From NCBI RefSeq assembly GCF_043641665.1, contig NC_092181.1, positions 5,556,921-5,620,920 on the forward strand: 64,000 nucleotides of DNA, in the 5' to 3' direction. The notes under the pieces were generated by a model that was given only the letters and a program-made list of their open reading frames with translations, ran no database searches and had not been told where the DNA came from. Position 1 is the first letter of the stretch. Each line of letters begins with the position of its first letter. Below, in pieces: positions 36,301 through 50,313 of the stretch. The position numbers and the translations under genes are program-made. Source of the DNA: Enoplosus armatus (lineage: Eukaryota; Chordata; Actinopteri; Centrarchiformes; Enoplosidae).

Positions 36301-36769
36301 GTATTTTTCCTTTTTGCATGAAATATTTGTTCGCAGCTGTATGTTTGCCAATGCTGGCAAGAATACTACACTGCTATGTTACACCACATGCAGCAGCGTG
36401 TGAATTTGTCTGCTGCTGTGACTTGTTAACATAATTTTAAAGGAAGTGGGAGTGAACTTTCCTGTTCCTGTTAACACTGAACCTCGGCTCAAACTTATAA
36501 CAAACAGTACTTAGACGTTTCTGAAACTGGTACTTTCCATGCGCGTTTAGCACAACTGGTTCACTGTAACACAAATCGTAACACTATTACTACTATACAC
36601 ACTCGTGACATTGTAAATTGATTAAGGATATTGACAAACCTTGTACAACTTATGGATTTTCATGTATTTACTCATGAGTTTCCTAAGAATAAGCAGACAT
36701 CATCAACTTTACCTACAGATTATTGGTATGGACATTAACGATTGAAGCTCAACATGTTGACCAGGTCCA

Positions 36770-37010
36770 GCAGGACGACTCACATCACACCCATCTTTTC
36801 TTGTTTACACTGGCTTCCCATCAGGTTCTTGTTTTCAAGATGAAGAGCCCTGCATGGTCAGGCATCAGTGCGGTGCGTTCACTGACATGACAGAACCTGA
36901 AAACTAATTACACCTGACTGTGGCAGTGAACTCACAATGCAGCTCTGATCTCACCAGCAGGTAACTTAGGTCTTCTGACCAGGGTTTACTGGTTGTGCCA
37001 CCAGTATGTG
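36770..37010 (+). mobile_element. Decayed non-LTR retrotransposon (reverse transcriptase C-terminal end)
   Basis: The plus strand encodes HITPIFSCLHWLPIRF-like sequence at about 36782-36829, the conserved HITP..SLHWLPV motif downstream of the polymerase domain in teleost LINEs. After it the frame is broken but traces continue (LTRVYWL-type region near 36980). It is short and clearly non-functional; the clade (L2- or RTE-like) is not resolved. Confidence 0.5.
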
Positions 37011-37853
37011 AAAGCCAAGATCTTTAATAACAACCTGTCATTTGAAGAGGAAGAATGTGTTATATTTTCTTTGGGGTTTCGCTTACAGTCAAGGCCTTTG
37101 TTCTGGCGCAAACCTCAGGCCAAACTTTTTTTTTTACCTCACTGGTGGTAAGGATCTTGGAGTAACCAGTTTCTGGTGCGTAATGAGCATTTGCAACCTA
37201 GCATCTCAAAAGATGTGGGGAATTTGACAAAGACTTAACACATCATTTAACTTGCTCCAAAGTAAATCAACTCTGAACTTCGCCCTTATTGCTCTCAACC
37301 TAACCTCTTGTTGCTGTCAGATCTCTGAACCAAAAGATACTGCAATATAAATACATGGGGTGTATTTCCTGCATGTCTCTCTTCCCAATGTTTCCTGATA
37401 TCTACTGTGAAAAAAAGCCTATTGCTCAAACCAACAGAATGACAATTTGGCAACTTGGCATAATTGTACAAAGCCCACCTTCGATATATTTGTTATTATA
37501 AAGCAGCTGCATCCTGATTTATGTATGGTATGGGAACAGAGGTCAACAGTGACAGACTTCAATGTGCAATCTCATGAATTCTGCTCTACTGGGGAGCAGT
37601 TTGGTTTTTACTTTTACTTTGGACTACAGACCAAATTATTTCTCTTTATTTTTCATACCTGCCTGTCAGCCCCTCCCTCCTCTCTTTGTCTTCTTTTTGG
37701 GTTCTCGTTAGGGGATCTACAGTGGATCATTTCCTGGTGCACATAATCCTATTTATATCAACTTAAGCTCCATTCAGTTACATGTGTGGCCTTCTTGAAA
37801 CACTGACTGTAACTGTTCCTGCACCACCTATTTTACACACAGTCATGCAATTT

Positions 37854-37855
<2 letters not shown>

Positions 37856-37889
<34 letters not shown>
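37856..37889. repeat. (TG)n microsatellite
   Basis: A perfect 34-bp alternating TG run upstream of the distal CaBP promoter. Confidence 0.95.
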
Positions 37890-37891
<2 letters not shown>

Positions 37892-38387
37892 TGTACACGT
37901 ACAGCACAAGCCCATATGGTGAGTGTAATAAACAACGGGAAGCACTATAAAGTGCAGAGGATTGAGGACAAGCCTACATCAGCATCGGAACAGACGAGAT
38001 CAGAGAGAGATGGAGATGAAATAAATACGGGATTATTGGAGATGTCACATACATGGACAGAAAAAAGTGTCAGGCTCAAAAGAGACAAGAACTGTAACAC
38101 TTCTACAAAAAGTTTTTGCGTATATATATTTTTCAATCAATAAACAAAGTTGTTGTTTTTTTCATGAGGGAGGCCGAGAGCAGGGAGATACACATTCATT
38201 GACACAGTAATTAACATCAAGGGTTTAAAAAGACAGAAGCTAAACATTTGTCCTTGTGCCTGAATGTGTGTGGCTGAATGGTTTAACATCTGTGTGTGAC
38301 AGCAGCGCTTACAGGGAGAGACACCAAGAGAAGAGGTGGACAGAGGCCGACAGATGAAGAAGTGAGTGGTGGATGTAGATACAGGAA

Positions 38388-38403
38388 GGGGGGGGGGGGG
38401 GGG
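38388..38403. repeat. G16 homopolymer in the distal CaBP promoter/5' UTR region
   Basis: Sixteen consecutive G about 160 bases upstream of the distal start codon at 38566, within purine-rich sequence. It could form G-quadruplex structures and is expected to be length-variable. Confidence 0.9.
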
Positions 38404-38545
38404 ATGAGAGAAGGAGGAGCAACAGCAGCAGGAGATGCGCCTCAGATTATCAACCGGTGTCAGACGCTGTAGAGGCAGATAAAGAGGAGGAGTGGACGAG
38501 AGCGTGACAGGAGGAGAGGCTGAGAGAAAGAGGACGTCTCCGTGC

Positions 38546-38563
38546 ATGCAAGCCGGGCTGTGA
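38546..38563 (+). promoter_or_regulatory. Five-codon upstream ORF ahead of the distal CaBP start
   Basis: ATG at 38546 reads five codons (M-Q-A-G-L) to TGA at 38561-38563. This is two bases before the main ATG at 38566. If it is in the mature 5' UTR it would require leaky scanning or reinitiation. Whether it is transcribed is inferred. Confidence 0.4.
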
Positions 38564-38565
38564 AG

Positions 38566-41500
38566 ATGACCGACGCCAAAAGCGTATCATCCATGGAGGT
38601 GCCAGAGGGGAAGTTAATAAAGAAGGTCAGTGGATGTACATGCCGGGGAGTTTGCGGTGTCCTAAATCCTGCCTCTGGCTCTCCTACAAACTCAACATGA
38701 TATACTTTGGCGAGCCAGTGTCTGACTTCTGAGGCCTGGCTGGACACATTATTTACCTCATTGGTTTACAACTTTCAAACTGAATTATTCATTCATGTTA
38801 GAGCAATACTATGTGTGCAAGAGAGTAAAACAGACAATTTCCATAAATTACAGACTGTGAACCAAATTCTACCAATGCAGGAGCTGAGCTGGTTTTATTA
38901 AATGGTAAATGCTATTTGTTCACCTACAGCAGGTGTGTGAGGGTGTGTGTGCAGCAGCATCTTCACCTCAACCTTTTTCTGATACCTTTCTTTCTTGGAA
39001 TTTTGGTGTTTTTCAATCTTGTGCAATGAGTTCAATATATTTCAGTTCATTTATCCATTCATAATCTCTGCAGCATGAATAATCACCTCCCACTCAGTTC
39101 TCTGTCTCTTGCTGTCCAGTCACTTTTCTGTCTATTATATGTGGAACAGCTTTCTCATTTCAACCCCTTTGTTCGTCCTCCGTTCTCCAGGGTTCCATCA
39201 AGAAGAAGATCGAATCACTCAGGCGATGGAGTTCAGCCAGTATAAAGAGGCCTCCAAAGCCTAAGGCCAAAACCTTGAGTCTATCTTCCCCCGTGGGAGA
39301 CCAAGACGATCTCTGGCTGCAAGAGGGAAACAGGAGAAAGCTGCGACCCATCGTCGACTCAGTCTTCGGACAGGTAGGACAATGAACTGGGAATTACATG
39401 TACCCTAGGGTTCCACCCGTCTTGTATAGCGTGGGATGGTCCTGTATTGAAAAATAAAATGCACTGTCCCTTTCTGAATCAATACAGGACACGATTTGTC
39501 CCGTATTACTCTAATGCATACACTGGGGTTTCACATGCTTGGAATGGGATGAGAAATAATAAAACCAAAAGAGTTTCCCAAGACATTCACTCAATGTCAT
39601 CGTTGCCGTGGTTACAGGTTGGTTAAAATGTCCAGCAGACAGACTTGTCAATGATCTGATGTTTTGATGCCACTGTGCTTTACTCTTTTTGACTCTTTAT
39701 TTCCTTTACATTCATGTTGAGAGCGGCAGAGGACTTTGAAACCGATGCATAAACACCACAAATTGGTTTATAAGAATTCACTTGAATACAGGAAATTAAG
39801 TGTCTGACCCAAAATCTCATGGGGGAAGACCGAGACCCCCGCTTGATTTGTGTCCCCTGGGCATTGGGCCTTTGGCCAGGTGTCCCTTATTTTTCCACAT
39901 TTAAAGTGGCAACCCTAACCCCAGGTGTCTTTATGTAAGTGCACAAACTGGCATGTCTGTGTCAATGAGGTGTTGTTGACGTGTTGATGTGTTTGGCTGA
40001 AAATGACACTATCCTTTTGGATACTGACATTGACCACTAGCAATGATATGGAGCAATGTTTTGATGACTGGGTCCCCATTGTGTTTGTATGTCATTTCCC
40101 TGCATTAAACCGTTTGTCTTATATCTTTGTAGGAAAACAATATCTTCCATTCCGTGTTCGTATGTCTTATACAGACAGCGAGGTGGAATAACGGCCTTGG
40201 ACAGGCTGCATAAAAGGGGCTATAACGTCCTGACAATATTCCTGTGACCCTACAGTGATCATTTAGAGGGAGAAAAAACATGGTAGGGGGAAGGATTATT
40301 TTTCCATTTGAAGTCAAGATCATGTTAGCGAGGAACACCTAATACGTAATTAGATTTCTCGCAGACTGCCGGCACAAACCCATTTCTGAGGCTCAGCCCT
40401 GCTTCTCTCTTGTAGTGGGCTACAATCACCTGACAGAGACAGACCGCAGGCTGACAACTCGTAGACTCAAGCTGAATAAAACAGGGAAAGATGGTGTACA
40501 AGTCAGAAAAAGAAACAGCAGAAAGACAAAGTTAATTCAGAGTCAGACAACAGAGCGGTCATAAGGAAAGAATAATCACTCTCTGAGGAGATCATAAGAG
40601 CTTCGGCTTCACAGATTGATTTCACACCCTGACCTATGACCTCCCATAGGACATGTAAGCATGTCCAACCAGAGTGGACAGGACAGAAATGAATGTCCTT
40701 AGAAAATAAAAGTTCGCTATTCTGCCAGAGCTATGCTTTTTTTTTTTTTTTTTTTTTAAAACTACAAGTTTGGATGCAAAGTCAAGAATTAAAATTGGAA
40801 GATCACCAGATTGACGACTTTATGTACGGTGTTTGTATTTTGGGCCTTGCATAAAGTGTTAAAAAGTGTTATGTTAGGACGACCACCTGGTGCTTGTGTG
40901 TATGTGTACCGCACAGAGTCTATGATGTGTACAGGCGTACAAGCACGCAGGGAAGGGTTTTTTTTATTTTTTTTTACTTGTGGTTTATTTTAACTGCTCG
41001 TGTGCTGAATCTACACTCTCTGTTCTCACTGGATTGGTTTGGATTTTAGTCATATAGTTCCCACAACAGCAACAGTTCCTGAGTTTGTGTCTATGTCAGT
41101 ATGTGCAGTTCCCGGACAGCTTTGTGGTTTCATTGGAGCAGAGAAAAAGAATACTTTGTTTTTCATTTTCAGATTGATTGATTGAACTAACAAGTTTGGA
41201 GCATGGTTGCAAGCTGCAATCGTCAGCAAGTCTGGCTAACTCGCTTACTACCTTCAGTAGAAACCGAGCATTACTTCCGAGACTTTTGGCCGGCGACATG
41301 CAGCTTAGCCTCAGTCTTTTAGCTATCAAGTGCATATTTTACAAGATTCTCATTTTAAAACTAGTCGACTGTAAACGTAAAAAGCAGCAGCTGTCATTTC
41401 AGCCAGAGAAATCAACAGTTGTCGGCTGGAAATGAGAAGCCTGCTTTTGTCTACTTCTGTCTGAAATCAAGAATTTCGAGTAATAAATCTGACATCGATA

Positions 41501-42355
41501 TTGTAAACTGCATTATGTGTCACGTGAGAACAGAAAGCATGACACGTGCACAGGGTTTAGAAAACAGTCAATTCGGGTCACCTGGGTTTCAGAATGTCCC
41601 TTTTGGTCATTTACAATCATTACAAGGCATTCATCAAGGGTCCACTGTGAAGAAAGGGATGTCCTGCTGTGTTTTTCTTTTCCCTCTATTTTCCTTTCTC
41701 TTTTTTTTACCCTCTAGATCTCATTGTTCGGATGAGTCATCCATACAGTCAGCAACAGATGGTGTGAATGATGAGAAACTGCAGGAAGGGAGGGCAGGGA
41801 TGAGGAGGGCTGGGGAGTGATGGACGACTGGATGTCATAAAGACAGAGAGAAGAGATTGATTGCGACGTAAAGGGAGATTACAGCTCAAAACGAATGAGA
41901 GGACAAGACGCACATCCCTCAAACTACAGAGAGTGCACTTGAGGCCCAGCATGCATCTCTGTGAGATCTTAACTCTGACAAACTCTAATTTAGTTGACAG
42001 ATACAGCACATCAAACTGTGAATTAAAGATTCAGTCAGACTCAGTGAGAGATTTCATCAGTTTTAAGTCAGTTAAGACTCACAGTGACCGGCATGCTAAT
42101 CCATGTTTTACACGGGTTTAATTGCTCTGCTTAATTTCTTCGCAAAACATGGCTTAAAAATCAGCTTATTCACAGAAACAAGTTAGTTACTGCTGAGTGG
42201 GCAAATTAAATACCCCTCTTTCATTATAAAGTAGTTTTAACACGGTGAGAGTAAGTGATTACTAGTGTGGTTGTTGAATGAACGGTGATGTATGTATGAA
42301 ATGTACATGCTGTAATTGTTAACTCAGTATCTTAACAGTTATTTGCCATGACCTA

Positions 42356-42420
<65 letters not shown>

Positions 42421-45400
42421 ATTTCAGTCACACCCACACCTGGCCATTAGATGTCTTCATAAAGTTTAACAACCTCTGGCTGTTACCTGAGTCATTCTGT
42501 GAGCAGTCAACTGATTTGCATTTGTTCAGTATAGCAGTTGTATAGACTGAAGATCTTCTCTCCCTTTTCAAGGGCTCCTCCAAATGCGGCAGAGATATGC
42601 AACCTGTTTGCCCATCCTTTGCAGCCCTCGGTACCAGTACCGCATCATCGTATACAGTATATGCTGGTGAATGTATTTAATGAAGCGTTTGGAAGGTCAA
42701 TAGTGGATCCCATGCCCATGTTGTATTTACTTGGTGTTTGCATTTAGGTGGTCACCTGTCACTAATGAATGCATACCAATGAATTTCACCAGTGAAGAAG
42801 ATTTAAACAATAAAAGCCAAACATAAAACCACTGTTTGTTCTGGCCAAAAGCAGTTATTAATAGCTGGTTGTTACATCATGGCTAAGATTAGGGAATGAC
42901 CATGGTAATGCTTTCAAAAAAAAAAAAAAAGAACAGCGTTGGCTGACGGTTGGAAATGAACAGCGGCCTCCCATGTTACAGTCTGATGGTTTGGTATCCC
43001 ATCTGTCCACCCCAGCCTCCTCCCTAAACAGACTTTGTAGTAATTCCTATGGCCGCTACAGGGCTTTGTCACTTGAATGTAAACATGCGTTGTTTGGGGC
43101 GCTTGCTGAAATGGCTGATGGGAAGACAGTCTGGTATATACAGAAACGTGCACAAATGCTTTCTTTTATATTTCAAACTGGGTGGGGGTGTATTTTTTTA
43201 CAGGTACAGTTGAGACAATGAAATACAATCCAGGACGTCCAGTTTGAGTTAACCAGATGCCCATGTCCTGACTGAGGACGTTATGTCCTGTGTAGTTATG
43301 TAATCTCCTTTAGTGGTCTGTGTTTCTGTACCTGACTAATAGTTTGGCTGCCTGTTTTCTGATGACTTTAGACCGGCTGGTTCAACAGATAACAGCCTGC
43401 ATGCCTGGCTGATCGGCAAGTAAAGAGCAAGTTCTAGTTGGGCGGCACCAACCACTTTATGGCTACATGAAAAATCATGCTCCACCAAATTAAATGTCTG
43501 TTAATTGAAAAGAATCTTTATTTTTATAGCAGAATGCAGAATTTCCAGAATGTTAATCTCATGACAGAAAACCAAAGGCTGTGGGAAACCTGTCTGCAAC
43601 TTTGTAGTAAGTTTTACACATTTACGTAAAAAGAGTGCAAGTATTTCATTCATTTCATATTTTGCAACAACAAACTAACTAATAACGGCTCCGTTGGAGT
43701 TTTTATTGCCATCAATTTCAACCCACAGCCAAAAAGATCCAGGAGAGCTGGTTTCAGGGAATAGTGCTTTGTGTAACATCTCCAGCACTGTACATGAGGT
43801 GTGGAGGTCATGTTCACTGGGTTTGTTGTAACTGCTTATAAAGCACGCAAACGTCCACGAGAAAGGCCTTAAATCATAGACTGTTTCATCCAAAATCTCT
43901 TTTCTCCTCGCACATGTAAGAGTTAGCACAAACTGAGCACCTCATGAAGCCATGAAGGTATGGGATTCGTTGATATTCTTCGTATACTACGGACCATTAA
44001 CATCCAAAAATTCTATCTCGTGGTTATTTTGTGGCTTTCAAAATTAATTAATAAAATTAATCATTTTGCATTCATTCACCATTTGCTTTAAAATTGTTTA
44101 ATGTTTTTGCCAATCAGCGTTTGTCAGGCATGCACAGGGCAGTGGCAGTCAAAAATGTTACACTGTGGAAATCCTCCACAAAATTGTTATTGTGGCACAA
44201 AATAAATTTTTTAACACTGAAAAAGATTTTGTTGTCTCATCCACAAAATTTGGAAATACATGAAAGTTTGTCATGTTGAAGTTCAAGATCTCTCAACATC
44301 TCTCATTCAATTACATATCATTACCACGTAGCCACATTTTCATATACGTAGATTTTATTATTGTTTGTAATTTGCGGACTGCTGCATACAAAGCAATGAG
44401 AAGAAAAAACAAGAGCAGCTTTAGTAGACAGATTTAAAAGTGGGTTAGTTGATGGACCATCACCACTGGGGCACTCTTAGCAGCAACAGTTGTGTCCTAT
44501 ACTCATGAATGGAGATAAAGAACACGCAGTTCCAGCATTTCTGTCACTTTCCATCCCGTCATCCAGTTTTTCAAAGAGAATCTCTAATCCATAGGACCTC
44601 CAGGACCTCAGAGAAAACTCAAATGTAACTTTTAGGTCACATGAAAATGCATAATCAAAATATGGACAGGTGCGTAAGGCATTATCCTACTTTTGGCAAT
44701 GGGTAAGTGGACGAGAATGAGAGCAGGGAATATGGGACAATCCAGACCGCCATATGTGCTTGCAGTCTGTAAAATGATGTCAGGTTAAATTGAAATCACC
44801 CGCTGACTGTACCAGCACCTTTTCCTTATGTGAACTATTGCTGTCGGTCAGTCGGTCCAGAGTTTGGCTTCAAGTTCAGGTCTGACAAATGTGTCATAAA
44901 GTACTTAGTTTTGATATTTAAATGTTTTGGGGTTTTACACACATACACAGAAAGACTATTTGCTGAATTGGTGTCAAATGAAAAAGAACTTGTGTGGATG
45001 TGGAGTCAGAATCAGCTTCTGTCTGTCAATGGATGCATTGGCTTTTAATGCATTTTGCCATGTTACACTTGTTCAGCTGCATTAATACATTCTTTTGTCC
45101 ACTTGGGGGCAACAGAACAAGCTATAAGCACAACAATGACATAGTAGCAAACAGCTGCCTATTTACACATCCATCCATTTAGCTTCTAAATGCACCACCA
45201 TGTTCACCAGCTAGTCACTAACTTTGCCAGTCTGCTCTTTGTTGCTGGGCAGGTAGTAGACAGTCAGGAGCGTAATTGCAGACAATGCTGCTGCTGCTGG
45301 AAACTGGGTTGATAAGAGCCGTGAGAGTGAACCAAAATCAGCATGTGGGCCATAAAACCAAAACAATGAGCTGAAAGAAGCTATGACGCTCCATAGAGTG

Positions 45401-48400
45401 GAGGAAGCAGCATTTCCATTCATCTGGAGTCGTGTTTCTACCGACCAGACAAATGGAGGTCCTACATTCACTCTCCCGTTAGCTCTACTTTGGTCTTCAC
45501 TACATCCTGAGAAATAATGATGTCTTGTTAGCTTTCTAAATGCTCCACTATGTTCTCTAACTAGTTGCTAACTTTGTTGGCCGTTTGGTACTGAGCAGGC
45601 AGCTGTCAGTGGTTTTATGAAAGCTTTTTAGATGAAAACAGCTGCTTGCTGCGGACAGAAACAGGACGGATGAGAGCTGTGAGAGTGAACCAAAACATAC
45701 AACAACACAGATACATGCAAGTAAAGGTGTATTTATCATTGGGATATCTTAAGAGGCCTTGCATACAGGAGTAAGACCTGGATCCATCCATAACATTACC
45801 ATTTCTTTTCCTGCCATTACGTTTTGAAATGTCGTGTTTTTGTGACATTCAGGACAAATTGACAAATATTCAGAACGGAGGATGTATTTATCTTCTTCAG
45901 TCATTATGTTAACTGTTGACAGCGCTGTTGTGTTGTTCTGATCTGGCAGGTGATTTCAGCCTTCATCTGTGTGCGGCAGCTCAAACCAATCTTAACTCAT
46001 CTGGGTTCAGCTCAATTCACTTCGTGCCTAGTGGCTATACCATAAATATAATCGTTTTCCAGAGAGATCAGCGCACGTTCAAGGTCAGAAGGCATTCATT
46101 GATGTGTATGGAGTATTCGGTTAAAGACTGAATGAAAGGATGAGCACTTTTTATTTCTGTTAAAGCTCTGACGTCAAACAAGCTCAGCATACTACTCATA
46201 ACAGTGTTATTACCCGTCTTCAGTGCTCTGGGATTACGGTCCCAGCCTTTCGGGAGATGACACCGATACTATGCAGGCTGTAACTGGTGTGTAGTCACAA
46301 TGTGATGATAACTGTAAAACTGCCCTCAGTCCATTAGATTCCGGTTGGTTGAAGTGAGTATCTGCATCGTTTAATTTTTAGGTCACCCTGTTTGCCTCAC
46401 ATGAGCTGATTTACAGCATTTGCGATACATTTGTGTTTGTGTGTCAACGTGCAAGCATGTGTAAGCGTGCAAATACACATGGACGCAGCCCGTCGCAGCC
46501 AAAATGTTTGACCTGACCCACGCCAAAGCTGTTAGCATAGCATGGCATGCAAAATCCTGGCTTTTGGAATGTGTCCATCATGTTGTTTGCTGGCCCGGCG
46601 CTGGATTTTCTGTTGGCCTATCTTCTATCTTTGTCTTTCAGGCATCTGGTGTGCTTGCTGTTGTCGAGGGAAAGAGCATCAATTCTCACCCAACTGCTCT
46701 GTTTTTGGGTTTTATAGCTGTAGAGCTTTGTGTTCACACCAAGCTGTTGATTGAGGCGGGGTGTCAGTGCTTTTTTTTCCCTCGGAGGAAGACGAAAACG
46801 TTTTAGCTTGTTCTTCCTGTGCGCATGTGCTTTCCTGCAAGTGCACCTTTTATGTGTAACTGTTTGTATATGTGCAAGACGTCTCCGCTTAATACCACCT
46901 GAAGCCACTGTTGCAGTTAAACGAAGCATGATGAAATTGAAACTGAAGCATTGTGTGCATGTTTGTGAAATATATGATGGGAAACAATGCAGGAGAAAAA
47001 GCCCATTACAGGACTGAGGCTTCCATTTGCTAATCTGGCTGCTGTCCAGCTGGATCAGTGGGCTAAGGCACATGCTATTATATAACGGAGACACGGCAGA
47101 TTCAAATCCTTTGTCGCAAGTCATCTCATCACTCTCTGTCCTCTCAACTCACTGTAATAGATTCCCAGTCGAAATTCCTTTTTTTAAGTCCATGGAAAGG
47201 TCCGCCTGCAGGGTCAGGTGGAGAATCATGTCAGCTGGTAGAGGTTCACTGATTGTGCCATCAGTGCTTGAAATCACGTTTTCCTATTCAACGTCCCCCC
47301 ACTCACCACTGCACCCTGCTGTGTCTCTCGTCTGTCAAACACAAATGTTTCTGTAACTAAAATGATGGATTTATGTCTTCTATAGCAAGGCATGAGGCTG
47401 ACATCTGGTGGTGGTGCATATGTATTACAGCTGAGCACAAGTTCATCCTTGCGTCAGCAATAAGATGAGCTTTGCTGCACTCTTCCGGAGATACATCAAC
47501 AGTGCAAAGTATCAAAAAGCTGCACATAGATAAGTCTTTATTCCTGCAAAAGTACCGTATGAATTAAAAAGTGTGTAGAGGTCTGTCTCATGTGTTCTCA
47601 TTTCATAAGTTTATAGCATGTAACTGCCCAGTTCTTTATGAAGCCAGAAGAAAGGAATCAGAATAAGAGCAGCAATGTGGAGAGAACTGAACTCAAATGG
47701 AGGCTGCTGTATTATTTTCTTTCTTTTTTTAATGGAGAAATAGTAAGTTGTGTTGGTGTGTAATAGTATGTTGAGAAAAACATAAAGGGAAACTCAGGAA
47801 ACAGATGGAGGGAAGTGGGATGTCTCATAGAAGGATATGGGGAATAAGAGAGATGCCAAAAATCAAAAATCTTCTCCTAAATTGACCGCGGAGGATTAGG
47901 GCTGCAGGCGCTCAGCGTCAGCCTTCCACATACTGCGCTAATCTGTGGCACACATACAGCACCAGCCCTGTACAACAGACAGCAACACACACACATACTG
48001 TATGATCACACAGTATATAGACGTATGTGTAGGTTTATATAGATAAACGTATAACAACAGACACACACACCCACAGCTGCTGGACTAAATTTAGCATCAG
48101 GATGTGGTTTAGGAGGGAAGTATGAAGTTACAGTTCATGAGATCACGTGTATCAAAGGTCCCAACTGCAATTTTAATTTATTTGAAAGTGTATATATGAT
48201 CATATAATCCTTTCTTGTAGCAGTGATTGCAATGCAGCCATCCAGTGACAAAAAAAAAAAATACTGCAGTACAGCAATAAATACTACGTTACAGCAGTAA
48301 AATATACTTGGGTATCAAAAAGTAGTGATAGTGGCCGGTGCATCGTCAGTCATTCCTTTGTATCCAAAAAAAAGTTAGAAACAGGCATCCCCAAGGCTAC

Positions 48401-50275
48401 GAGCACGTGATGCACGACAGGCAGCTGGCGTGAGCGTGCGTTCCTGTCTCGGCGTAAGAATACTTCCCTAACATCTTTGTGGTATCACACCAAACCACCT
48501 GTTGCTTTGGTTGCTTTAATGATACGGTACATTTTTCCTGCTCCATCGCAAAAACGATCCAAAAGAGACTGATAGGTGGTTAAAAGACTTATAGAGGTAT
48601 TGACAGGTTTGCTCTTCCCTCTTGCCCCACCTGGTATGACCAGATGTTTATGACGGTATTAGGACTAATTGGGCAAATGAACAGTGATAATATGCTAACT
48701 TTTGAACAAATTAAGCAGAAATATGGACTGTCTCTTCCTTTCTTATATATGTACAATTATCATTACTGATTAAGAAGGAATTTAGGGATGGTGTTGCCCC
48801 TGCCTCTTGCTCAGAACATGACAAATGCCTTAAGTCCTCTCAGTTTGTAAGATATAAGGTAGTTCAGTGTAGAATTAGGTCCAGAACTTACATTTCTCCG
48901 ACAAGACTTTCCAAAATGATCCTGACCAATGTTGGCATGGTTGTGAGAGCAGGGTTCCTTTGTTACAAACAACGCTGCCCAGAAGTGCAGATTGTTTTGG
49001 TTAGTTTAGGTTATGAATGAAAATGGCTTTGTGTGTTGTGCCTTTCTGTATTAACCTATTAACTATTAATCAGTTGTTCTGTATGTACCTCCCTCCTACC
49101 CTCCTTATTGTGTCAGTGTTTGTGTCTTCTGTTTGCAATATTTTGTCCTGTAATTAAATAAAATCTTAATAGAAACAAAAGTGATTGTGAAGTTTTAGTG
49201 AAGGGTTTTGTTTTGTTTCTGAAGTTCTGGGGTTTCATGCTTTCATAACAATCTCAGGATGCAAAGAGCAAATGTGAAGGAATAACGAAATAGAAAGGAA
49301 AGGAAAGAAGGAAAAAAAGGGAAAGAAATGAATGAAGAACAAAGGAAGTCTATGTGTCATCAAGATGTTTTTAGGAGTTCCTGAAAAGTAGACATTTTTG
49401 AGATATGATTTTTCCCAAGAGACTCGGTGTGTAAATGTCCTTGCTGTGGTGCCATCTGGTGGTTTTAACAATACTGACACAGTGATCCACACCGCCTTCC
49501 CACTACCCCACCACTCTAAACAAATATATAGACAGCACCAATGTTCACCAGAAGCATCTAACTTTTCTACAAACACTTATGCCATTAATGGAATTGTAAA
49601 GATGCAACAACAACATAACGTTTCTACATCACATAAGTTATTTTAAATGTAAAATCTACTCTGCAAAAAGCCACTAGTAACTACAGCTGCAGTGAAGTTA
49701 AAAGTAGAATATTTTCTAAAACTAAATGTAAGTGCTAAATTAAAATGAATTTAGTAAAGTGAGAGGTATTTTAGTATTTTTTCACCAGAATTGCAAAAAA
49801 AAAACCTGGCACCAGACCATAATGTAGGGACATAATACATACATAAACTATAACAGTTACGTTGATAAGTAAAATGTTATTTTCTAAATACTAAATAGTA
49901 ATTATAGTTCTAGTGAAAGATGTCTTTGGCTGGGATGGGTTCTGTTTGGGAGTTTGAACTTATGACCTCAGTATTTCTAAAAGCCTGTCAGCCTGTAACT
50001 GTATCTTTTTTTCACTTTCACTCCCTTTCCAACATTTACTCCACTGCAAAGTACTTTCTTGATGTTACATTTCCCTCTCTTTCCACTTCTATCTGTCTTA
50101 CTTTGTATTTTGACTGATATGAATAGTCTTCCTCTATTCCTCCCACTTCAAGCCTGTACTCCCGTGGCATAACATAACTCTTTCCCTCTAATCTGAAATG
50201 CCAGGGATTAAACAGGCAGCCAATTCTCCATCCATAATTCTACCATCCCCTCCCCCTTTCTTTCTCTCTCTCGCC

Positions 50276-50313
<38 letters not shown>

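Larger units (their letters stand above)
33398..38387. other. Intergenic spacer between ptgdr2-like and CaBP genes
   Basis: No exon recognised. Candidate AATAAA signals at 34011 and about 34034 could end the receptor transcript. The region contains a decayed LINE fragment (about 36770-37010), a 34-bp (TG)n at 37856-37889 and a two-copy GGGTTA motif near 35206. A plus-strand open frame of 77 codons at 36088 matches nothing I know. Confidence 0.45.

Noticed and set aside
36088..36321. Plus-strand open frame of 77 codons with an RFGFKFGKEFQYKEFP-like stretch
   Set aside because: No family resemblance, no splice pattern, and the length is within chance for this AT content.
46504..47124. Overlapping open frames of 100-168 codons on both strands in a CaBP intron
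   Set aside because: No domain, no splice-phase support, and mutual antisense overlap; likely chance.
47050..47180. Possible tRNA-derived SINE head (GATTCAAATCC followed by TTTGTCGCAAGTCATCTC)
   Set aside because: A B-box-like word and a familiar trailing sequence are present, but the A box and clear ends are missing, so I could not support it as a feature.
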